The notes beneath the pieces were generated by a model. It was given only the letters and a program-made list of their open reading frames with translations. It was not told the DNA's origin and ran no database searches. DNA of 8,025 nucleotides. Origin: Gammaproteobacteria bacterium. GTDB taxonomy: Bacteria; Pseudomonadota; Gammaproteobacteria; Burkholderiales; Burkholderiaceae_C. The stretch lies in the NCBI GenBank assembly GCA_018903185.1, contig JAHIQV010000348.1, positions 1 through 8,025 of the forward strand, given 5' to 3'. The position numbers and the translations under genes are program-made. This document shows positions 1 to 4,866 of this stretch, in pieces. Every line of letters begins with the position of its first letter. The stretch's first letter is position 1.

Positions 1-38
1 AGGTCGTTGACGTGCAGGTGGACGTGAAAACGTTTCAT
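1..38 (-). CDS. arsI: ArsI/CadI-like VOC-family protein, N-terminal fragment (runs off the left edge)
   Basis: Only the first 12 complete codons are present, reading MKRFHVHLHVND and then entering a Leu codon cut by the window edge. This opening is typical of the ArsI/CadI branch of the glyoxalase/bleomycin-resistance/dioxygenase (vicinal oxygen chelate) family. In that family the first His-rich strand carries a metal ligand, and ArsI cleaves the carbon-arsenic bond of trivalent organoarsenicals using Fe(II) and O2. The start is supported by GGAGA (minus strand, 44-48) five bases upstream. It lies only 12 bases after the stop of the ATP-grasp gene, so it should be the third gene of the arsR operon. 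The family call rests on a very short peptide plus the arsR context. CadI-like proteins of unknown substrate start the same way. Confidence 0.6.
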   Translation of the reverse strand, partial: MKRFHVHLHVND

Positions 39-50
39 CGGAATCTCCAG

Positions 51-1361
51 TCAGGCTTGAAAGGGAAGGGTTTCGGGGAGCGTGGTGGCGGCCGGCAGTA
101 CCACCACCGGTGAGAAGCCGCCGCCTTCGGTGCGGAAGTTGGTGGTCTGGCCCGACCAGGTGCGCGCGGCCAGCAGCTGCACCTGGCCGCGGTAGGTGTA
201 GGCGCGCAGGTCCAGCTTGAGCAGCGTGGTCTCGCCGTCAACAGACACCAGCCGTTCGCTGGGCGGTACGGTGGTCTGGGCGACGTAGTCCCCCGCGAGG
301 ATGTCGCCCCACACGCGCCGGGTGAGCTTGTCGCCGCGGTAGGCGGCGCGGGCGCCGAAGCCGGCAGCGGGTTTGAAGAACAGCGTGCGCCGCCGGCTCC
401 AGAGGTCATCGGCGTTCTCGGCCGTGACGCGCTGTGTGGCGGGCACCACCTGGCGCAGCACGGCGCGGTCGCTCTCGCTCACGCCCCAGGCTTCGAGCAG
501 CGCGGCGTCGGACAGCGCGATCAGGTTGCGTTTGTCGGCATACAGCGCGTGGGTGCGGGGATGCGGCGTGACCACGGCCGCGCCCGCGCGGTAGGCCTGC
601 TGCAGCGCGTCGTGGCTGCTGTCCTGCAGGTAAAAATCGGTCAGGCGGTTGTAGACCAGGTCCACCGGCATGCCGGCCGGCAGGGCCGGGTGCCAGAGCG
701 CGCCATCGCGCCACTGCAGCTCGCGCGCATCGGCCACCACGGCGATCAGGCCCTTCGCGGCCAACAGCGCGCGCACCATTTCGAATTCAGGCGCCAGGTA
801 CTGTTCGCCGGGTGCGTCGTCCACGATCAGCACGTTGCGCAGCGGCGCGTCGCCGCGCTGCGATTGCCACTCGGCGCGGAACATGGCGACGAACACGTCG
901 TCGAGCCGTTGCAGCGCATCCTCCGGGTCAAACAATGGCTCGAAGCCGGTGCAGCAGGCGCGGTGCGCCCGCGCCAGCGCGGCGTTGAGCAGGGCGCCGC
1001 CGGCGTTGCTGTTGATCTCGATCAGCTTGGGGCCGTCGGCGGCGAGGTGGAAGTCGTAGCCCATGAAGACGCCGGCCGGGCCCCAGTCCAGCGCCGCGAT
1101 CGGGTTCGCGCGCGCCAGGGCCTGGGCGTGCCAGGCGGGCAGGGCGATCACACGTTCCAGCGTCTGCACGGCCATCACGATCTGCTGCTGCACCCTGGGG
1201 TCGAGGAACACCGCGCTGGCCGAGAACAGGTGCGGGTGGCTCTCGGCCAGCCGCGCGCTGAGACCGCCGAGCGCCGGGCTGGTTTCCAGCTGCTCGCGCA
1301 ATCGGTTGGGCTGCAAGGTCTGGCAGGCACAGCCGAGGTTGATCGCGTCGGCCAGGTTCAT
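51..1361 (-). CDS. ATP-grasp-like protein of unknown substrate in an arsR operon
   Basis: A 436-aa soluble protein with no signal peptide or membrane segment. It carries ATP-grasp-like motifs: YDFHL plus LIEINSNAGG at about 102-122, an ADKRNL segment at 275-280, FFKPAAGFGARA at 328-339 (Lys330 as a candidate nucleotide-binding lysine with a glycine loop), LKLDLRAY at 381-388, and a C-terminal QTTNFRTEGGGFSP at 405-418. ATP-grasp enzymes usually join a carboxylate to an amine or thiol through an acyl-phosphate. The EIN-type motif comes before the Lys/Gly-loop segment, as in circularly permuted ATP-grasps. I cannot name the substrate. I chose the ATG at 1361 because it overlaps the arsR stop (ATGA), which suggests translational coupling. 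An in-frame ATG 24 bases upstream would add eight residues (MHRLRDGA) and is less likely. It is followed 12 bases later by the ArsI-like start. A role in arsenic or thiol chemistry is inferred from context only. Confidence 0.75.
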   Translation of the reverse strand: MNLADAINLGCACQTLQPNRLREQLETSPALGGLSARLAESHPHLFSASAVFLDPRVQQQIVMAVQTLERVIALPAWHAQALARANPIAALDWGPAGVFMGYDFHLAADGPKLIEINSNAGGALLNAALARAHRACCTGFEPLFDPEDALQRLDDVFVAMFRAEWQSQRGDAPLRNVLIVDDAPGEQYLAPEFEMVRALLAAKGLIAVVADARELQWRDGALWHPALPAGMPVDLVYNRLTDFYLQDSSHDALQQAYRAGAAVVTPHPRTHALYADKRNLIALSDAALLEAWGVSESDRAVLRQVVPATQRVTAENADDLWSRRRTLFFKPAAGFGARAAYRGDKLTRRVWGDILAGDYVAQTTVPPSERLVSVDGETTLLKLDLRAYTYRGQVQLLAARTWSGQTTNFRTEGGGFSPVVVLPAATTLPETLPFQA

Positions 1362-1711
1362 GGCGCCGTCCCGCAACCGGTGCACCCGGCATCCACCGGG
1401 ATTTCGCAGGGTTCACCGGCGCAGCAGTGTTCGGTGAGGTATCCGAGCAGGGCGTTCATGCGGTCGAAGCTGGCGCGGTAGATCAGGTGGCGGCCCTGCG
1501 GCTCGGCACTCACCAGATCGGCGTGAGCCAGTTCCTTGAGGTGGAACGAGAGCGCGCTGGGCGACACCCCCAGCTGCTCGGCCAGGACGCCGGGCGTGAG
1601 GCCGTCGGGGCCGGCCACGACCAGCGCACGGAAGGCGCGCAGGCGCTGCACCTGGGCAAGCGCGGCCAGCGCGCTCAGGGCCTGGGATTCCAAGGGTGAT
1701 GTGATTTCCAT
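1358..1711 (-). CDS. arsR: ArsR-family metalloregulator
   Basis: A 117-aa winged-helix repressor of the ArsR/SmtB family. The core reads LTPGVLAEQLGVSPSALSFHLKEL (about 38-61) with recognition helix SPSALSFHLK, followed by a wing LVSAEPQGRHLIYRAS (66-81). It lacks the CVC motif of E. coli-type ArsR. Its cysteines are C-terminal: Cys96-Cys97 and Cys102 in EHCCAGEPC, the layout known for As(III) sensing in Acidithiobacillus-type ArsR. A further Cys110 and Cys113 (CTGC) follow close to the end. It should bind its own promoter and release DNA on As(III) or Sb(III), controlling the ATP-grasp and ArsI-like genes downstream. The start is well fixed: an in-frame TGA (1715-1717) lies two codons upstream of the ATG. 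No Shine-Dalgarno sequence precedes it. The metal specificity is inferred, not shown. Confidence 0.9.
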   Translation of the reverse strand: MEITSPLESQALSALAALAQVQRLRAFRALVVAGPDGLTPGVLAEQLGVSPSALSFHLKELAHADLVSAEPQGRHLIYRASFDRMNALLGYLTEHCCAGEPCEIPVDAGCTGCGTAP

Positions 1712-1712
1712 A

Positions 1713-1730
1713 TTTCAATATTACTTGAAA
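1713..1730. promoter_or_regulatory. Candidate ArsR operator
   Basis: A perfect inverted repeat, TTTCAA (1713-1718), six bases TATTAC, TTGAAA (1725-1730), lies one base upstream of the arsR ATG in an AT-rich patch within GC-rich DNA. ArsR-family operators are typically imperfect or perfect inverted repeats of about this arm length (TTCAA/TTGAA type). The position over the probable -10 region fits repression by blocking RNA polymerase. ArsR binding is inferred. Confidence 0.7.
1718..1723 (-). promoter_or_regulatory. Candidate -10 element of arsR promoter
   Basis: On the minus strand the hexamer is TAATAT, 4 of 6 matches to TATAAT, and it sits between the operator arms. A start site about seven bases downstream would fall at or next to the arsR ATG (1711), giving a leaderless message. 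That agrees with the absence of a ribosome-binding site. I could not identify a convincing -35 element at normal spacing. Confidence 0.4.
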
Positions 1731-1775
1731 CGTGGAACCGATGCCTGTTTTTTCCATGCCCACACGGGTCAGTGG

Positions 1776-1831
1776 GTGTCATCAAAACTTCATGCCGCTG
1801 CCACGAACGGGACATGCGTGATGCCAAGAAT
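1776..1831 (+). promoter_or_regulatory. Candidate Pho box array and -10 of the olsB promoter
   Basis: Four heptamers recur at an exact 11-bp period: GTGTCAT (1776-1782), ACTTCAT (1787-1793), CTGCCAC (1798-1804) and GGGACAT (1809-1815). They match 6, 4, 5 and 4 of the seven positions of the PhoB half-site CTGTCAT. A -10-like AAGAAT (1826-1831, 4 of 6) follows the last repeat after 10 bp, the usual geometry of PhoB-activated promoters, where the Pho box replaces the -35. Several half-sites are weak, so the period and the gene context carry the call. The start site would be near 1838, leaving about 60 bases of leader before olsB. Confidence 0.4.
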
Positions 1832-1887
1832 GCAGGTTCATGACCACGAGCACACCGACCACAGCGCCTGCGACGGGCGCATCCACC

Positions 1888-1892
1888 AGGAG
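1888..1892 (+). promoter_or_regulatory. Ribosome-binding site deciding the olsB start
   Basis: AGGAG lies six bases before the ATG at 1899. The frame is open much further upstream (ATG codons at 1536 and 1821), but those starts have no such site and lie before or inside the proposed promoter. Confidence 0.75.
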
Positions 1893-1898
1893 CCTGCC

Positions 1899-2765
1899 AT
1901 GAGAGAACTGCCCACCCCCACACTGAACCTCTCGCCGGTAAGCCGGCCCCGGGGGTTGCTTCATCCGGGCTCACCTGCTCAGTCTCGGCCCCTGGTGGCC
2001 AACCCGTTGGCGGAAATTCCCGCGGCCGGCGGTATCGAAGTCTCGTGGGCCCGCCACCTGGACGAGGTTCGTGAAGCGCAACGACTGAGGCACGCGGTGT
2101 TTGCCGTCGAGATGGGGGCCATCCTGTCCAAGGCCGTGCCCGGTCACGACGTGGACCTGTTCGATGACTTTTGCGAACACCTGCTGGTTCGCGACAGCGC
2201 GACGCGCCAGGTGATCGGCACCTACCGCGTGCTCACGCCGGCCCAGGCCCGGCGCGTGGGCAGCACCTACAGCGACACCGAATTCGACCTGACCCGACTG
2301 CGCAATGTGCGCGAGCGCATGGTGGAGCTGGGCCGCAGCTGCGTGCACCGCGACCACCGACACGGCGGCGTGATCATGGCGCTGTGGGGAGCGCTGGCCG
2401 AATTCATGGTGCGCAACCAGCTCGACACCATGATCGGTTGCGCCAGCATCCCCATGCAGCACCAGGGCGAACATGGCATGGTGGGAGGTGGCCACGCGGC
2501 GGCCAGCATCTGGCGCCAGGTGAAGGAGAAGCACCTCGCCTCCATCGAATTCCACGTGCGCCCGCGCCTGCCGCTGCCGATCGAACAGCTCGACGACACG
2601 CTCGACGTGGAGCCGCCCGCGCTGATCAAAGGTTATCTGCGCCTCGGCGCCAAGGTGCTGGGCGCGCCCGCCTGGGATCCCGACTTCAACGCCGCCGACC
2701 TGCCGATGATGATGCGCATCGCCGATCTGCCAGCGCGCTACCGCAAGCACTTCTTGGGCGCTTGA
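1899..2765 (+). CDS. olsB: OlsB-like L-ornithine N-alpha-acyltransferase (GNAT-fold)
   Basis: A 288-aa cytoplasmic protein of the OlsB/'hemolysin'-type acyltransferase family. OlsB transfers a 3-hydroxyacyl chain from acyl carrier protein to the alpha-amine of ornithine. This is the first step of phosphorus-free ornithine lipids; OlsA then adds the second acyl chain. Family features are EAQRLRHAVFAVEMGA (59-74), DLFDDFCEHLLVRD (86-99), VIGTYRVL (105-112), the hallmark ELGRSCVH (143-150), MIGCASIP (178-185) and, near the end, LIKGYLRLGAKVLGAPAWD plus DFNAADL (242-268). The first ~45 residues are Pro-rich and poorly conserved in look. The start is set by AGGAG six bases upstream. The stop is one base from the next ORF start (TGA-G-ATG), suggesting an operon with the PlcP-like gene. 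No olsA is in the window. A different acyl acceptor cannot be excluded. Confidence 0.82.
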   Translation: MRELPTPTLNLSPVSRPRGLLHPGSPAQSRPLVANPLAEIPAAGGIEVSWARHLDEVREAQRLRHAVFAVEMGAILSKAVPGHDVDLFDDFCEHLLVRDSATRQVIGTYRVLTPAQARRVGSTYSDTEFDLTRLRNVRERMVELGRSCVHRDHRHGGVIMALWGALAEFMVRNQLDTMIGCASIPMQHQGEHGMVGGGHAAASIWRQVKEKHLASIEFHVRPRLPLPIEQLDDTLDVEPPALIKGYLRLGAKVLGAPAWDPDFNAADLPMMMRIADLPARYRKHFLGA

Positions 2766-2766
2766 G

Positions 2767-3642
2767 ATGCGCACGGCCTTCGAAGCACTGGGCGGTTGGG
2801 GGCAGGTGGGGAATCTGTCTGCAGGCTTCGAAACCAACGACGAGCATCCCAACGATGGCGGAGAACGGCCCCGTTACAGGGCCGTTTTCATTTCCGACCT
2901 GCACCTGGGCACGGCGGGCTGTCAGGCCGGCGCCTTGCTGGAGTTCCTGAAGCACCATCCCAGCCACACCCTGTATCTGGTGGGCGACATCATCGACGGC
3001 TGGCAGCTGCGCCGCAAATGGTTCTGGCCGCAGGCGCACAACGATGTGGTGCAGAAGCTGCTGCGGCGTGCCCGCAAGGGCTGCCGGGTGGTGTTCGTGC
3101 CAGGCAACCACGACGAGTTCGCGCGCCAGTTCCATGGCCACAACTTCGGCGGCATCGAGGTCAGCAACGAGGCCGTTCACACCATGGCCGACGGGCAGCG
3201 CCTGTGGGTCGTGCACGGAGACCACTTTGACGGCGTGATCCAGTGCGCCAAGTGGCTGGCTTACGTGGGCGACAACCTCTATGAGTTCACGCTGCGGCTG
3301 AACCGCCACCTGAACTCGTTGCGCGCGCGCCTGGGCCTGCCGTACTGGTCGCTCTCGCAATACCTCAAGCACAAGGTCAAGAGCGCGCTGAACTACGTGA
3401 CCGATTTTGAGCGCGCCGTGGCCGCCGAAGCGCGTCACAAGGGCTACCAGGGCGTGGTCTGCGGGCACATCCACCGCCCGGAAATGCGCCACATCGACGG
3501 CACGCTCTACTGCAACGATGGCGACTGGGTGGAAAGCCTCTCGGCGCTGGTCGAGCACCTGGACGGCCGGCTGGAGCTGGTGCACTGGATTCCTTCCATT
3601 GCTGAACGGCCATCAGAGCCGCAGCTGCGCCAGACAGCCTGA
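2767..3642 (+). CDS. plcP: PlcP-like phospholipase C / LpxH-family calcineurin-like phosphoesterase
   Basis: A 291-aa metallophosphoesterase with the full dimetal motif set: FISDLHLG (41-48), VGDIIDGW (72-79), PGNHDE (112-117), VHGDHFD (149-155) and CGHIHRPE (232-239). Such proteins are often annotated as UDP-2,3-diacylglucosamine diphosphatase (LpxH). Segments such as [22 protein letters not shown] and YWSLSQYLK fit, from memory, the rhizobial PlcP group, which hydrolyses phospholipids to diacylglycerol under phosphate starvation. Being next to a GT4 glycosyltransferase and OlsB favours PlcP, but sequence alone does not settle the substrate. The N-terminus is uncertain: residues 1-36 look non-conserved, and the ATG at 2767 has no good Shine-Dalgarno sequence and may rely on coupling with olsB. 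A GTG at 2806 is an alternative. A terminator-like hairpin covers codons 33-40. Confidence 0.75.
   Translation: MRTAFEALGGWGQVGNLSAGFETNDEHPNDGGERPRYRAVFISDLHLGTAGCQAGALLEFLKHHPSHTLYLVGDIIDGWQLRRKWFWPQAHNDVVQKLLRRARKGCRVVFVPGNHDEFARQFHGHNFGGIEVSNEAVHTMADGQRLWVVHGDHFDGVIQCAKWLAYVGDNLYEFTLRLNRHLNSLRARLGLPYWSLSQYLKHKVKSALNYVTDFERAVAAEARHKGYQGVVCGHIHRPEMRHIDGTLYCNDGDWVESLSALVEHLDGRLELVHWIPSIAERPSEPQLRQTA
2865..2888 (+). terminator. Terminator-like hairpin at the 5' end of the PlcP-like gene
   Basis: ACGGCCC (2865-2871), loop CGTTACA, GGGCCGT (2879-2885), then a short T run ending at 2888. The stem is seven perfect base pairs, GC-rich, with only four Ts. It lies inside the plcP reading frame just before FISDLHLG. 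It could be an attenuator or partial terminator limiting read-through from olsB, or chance structure in GC-rich coding DNA. Confidence 0.35.
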
Positions 3643-3653
3643 AAGAGACACCC

Positions 3654-3659
3654 AGGGAG
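3654..3659 (+). promoter_or_regulatory. Ribosome-binding site of the glycosyltransferase gene
   Basis: AGGGAG lies six bases before the ATG at 3666, in the 23-base gap after the plcP stop. It fixes the start and supports co-transcription with plcP. Confidence 0.7.
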
Positions 3660-3665
3660 ACAACA

Positions 3666-4790
3666 ATGAAACTGGTTCTTGTGACAGACACCTGGTTGCC
3701 CCAGGTCAACGGCGTGGTGAGCACGCTGATGGAGCTGGTGCGCCAGCTCCAGGCGCGTGGCGACGAAGTGGTGGTGATCCAGCCCGGGCAGTTCCGCACC
3801 CGGCCGTGCCCGGGGTATCCGGGCATAGCGATGGCGCTGTTCCCCGGCCGGCAACTGGCGCGCATGGTGAATGCGGCCAACCCCGACGCCATCCACATCG
3901 CCACCGAAGGCCCGCTGGGCTGGGCGGCGCGAAGCCACTGCCTGCGACGCGGACTGCCTTTCACCACTGCCTTCCACACCAAGTTCCCCGAGATATTGCA
4001 CACGATGCTGCGCGTGCCGCTGTCCTGGAGCTATGCGTTGTTGCGCCGTTTCCACCGGCCCAGCAGCGGCGTCATGGTGCCGACCCGTGGTGTGCTCGAC
4101 ATGCTGGCGCAGCGCGGTTTTCACAACCTGCGTGAATGGACGCACGGGGTCGACACGCGCCTGTTTGCGCTCGCCCCCGAGGCCACCGAATGCCCACCCC
4201 TGGGCCATCTGGCGAGGCCGGTGAGCCTGTTCGTGGGGCGCGTGGCCGCGGAAAAGAACATCGAGGCGTTCCTCTCGCTCGACGTGCCGGGCAGCAAGGT
4301 GGTGTGTGGCGTGGGGCCGTTGCTGACCGCGCTGCAGGAGCGCTATCCCAATGTGCACTGGCTCGGCGTGTTGCCGCGCCAGGAACTCGCGCAGGTGTAC
4401 GCCGCGGCCGACGTGTTCGTGTTTCCCTGCCGCAATGAAACCTTCGGGCAGGTGATGCTCGAAGCCATGGCCTGCGGTGTGCCGGTGGCGGCGTATCCGG
4501 TGGACGGGCCTCTGCAGGTGTTGGGAGAGGCCGGTGCCGGCGCGATGCGCGACGATCTGCGCGAGGCCTGGTTCGAGGCGCTGAAGGTCAAGCGCCATGC
4601 GGCGCGCGCCCGCGCCCAGCAGTTCGGCTGGGGCCGCGCCACGGCCCTGTTTGTCTCTTTTCTGGTGCTGTTCCCGCCGCGGCAGCGCAAACCCCGGCCG
4701 TCGCCGCTGAACGCCGCCGCTGCTGCGCGGTCCTTGCCGGGCATCGATGTCGTCCGACTGTCACACAAACGTCATCCAGCTGTTGAATAA
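3666..4790 (+). CDS. agt: GT4-family glycosyltransferase, candidate diacylglycerol glycosyltransferase (Agt-like)
   Basis: A 374-aa GT-B-fold retaining glycosyltransferase. It begins [18 protein letters not shown] (4-21), the N-terminal acceptor-domain loop seen in lipid mannosyl/glucosyl transferases. AFHTKFPE (102-109) follows, then the donor domain with [11 protein letters not shown] (188-198) and [21 protein letters not shown] (253-273). The last contains the E-x7-E pair Glu258/Glu266 that contacts the nucleotide sugar. No signal peptide or clear membrane helix is seen, so peripheral membrane association is likely. Next to a PlcP-like phosphoesterase this matches the plcP-agt pairs of phosphate-limited bacteria, where Agt glycosylates PlcP-derived diacylglycerol. 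The donor sugar is not predictable. The last ~45 residues are basic, Pro/Ala-rich and unlike a GT4 ending. Their DNA also carries the ppk1 Pho box array, which may explain the odd composition. Confidence 0.75.
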   Translation: MKLVLVTDTWLPQVNGVVSTLMELVRQLQARGDEVVVIQPGQFRTRPCPGYPGIAMALFPGRQLARMVNAANPDAIHIATEGPLGWAARSHCLRRGLPFTTAFHTKFPEILHTMLRVPLSWSYALLRRFHRPSSGVMVPTRGVLDMLAQRGFHNLREWTHGVDTRLFALAPEATECPPLGHLARPVSLFVGRVAAEKNIEAFLSLDVPGSKVVCGVGPLLTALQERYPNVHWLGVLPRQELAQVYAAADVFVFPCRNETFGQVMLEAMACGVPVAAYPVDGPLQVLGEAGAGAMRDDLREAWFEALKVKRHAARARAQQFGWGRATALFVSFLVLFPPRQRKPRPSPLNAAAAARSLPGIDVVRLSHKRHPAVE

Positions 4791-4797
4791 TCGTCAA
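4747..4797 (+). promoter_or_regulatory. Candidate Pho box array upstream of ppk1
   Basis: Five heptamers recur at an exact 11-bp period: ATGTCGT (4747), CTGTCAC (4758), ACGTCAT (4769), CTGTTGA (4780) and TCGTCAA (4791). The best adjacent pair (4758-4775) has the 7-4-7 layout of a Pho box, with 6 and 5 of 7 matches to CTGTCAT. GT is kept at the same two positions of every unit, and GTC in all but the fourth. The array lies in the last codons of agt and just past its stop. PhoB control of ppk is known in other proteobacteria. Binding here is inferred. Confidence 0.6.
4786..4791 (+). promoter_or_regulatory. Candidate -10 element of the ppk1 promoter
   Basis: AATAAT matches TATAAT at 5 of 6 positions and starts 10 bp after the half-site ending at 4775, the spacing expected for a PhoB-activated promoter with no -35. 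The start site would be near 4798, giving a leader of about 70 bases before the ATG at 4867. The leader contains a small hairpin, CCAGCC-N6-GGCTGG (4816-4833), of unknown meaning. Confidence 0.5.
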
Positions 4798-4866
4798 GAT
4801 CAAGTGGCATGGCCACCAGCCAAGACCGGCTGGACCTTGCCGCATCCCCTGATACCCACGGTATTC

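Noticed and set aside
549..1481. Long plus-strand open frame opposite the ATP-grasp gene
   Set aside because: Rich in Arg, Gly, Ala and His without recognisable motifs; a GC-rich shadow of a protein with clear ATP-grasp motifs.
1536..1898. N-terminal extension of the olsB frame from ATG 1536 or ATG 1821
   Set aside because: It crosses arsR and the divergent promoter, has no ribosome-binding site, and ATG 1899 has AGGAG at good spacing.
1971..2852. Minus-strand open frame opposite olsB
   Set aside because: His/Val/Gln-rich shadow composition and no motif, while the other strand encodes clear OlsB motifs.
2855..2950. Short frame beginning at the ATG near 2855 (MAENGPV...) as an alternative plcP start
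   Set aside because: It is out of frame with FISDLHLG and yields no conserved sequence; no frameshift evidence elsewhere in plcP.
4747..4866. ppk1 starting at ATG 4747
   Set aside because: That ATG lies in the candidate Pho box array, upstream of the -10, and would add 40 residues before the normal PPK1 N-terminus.
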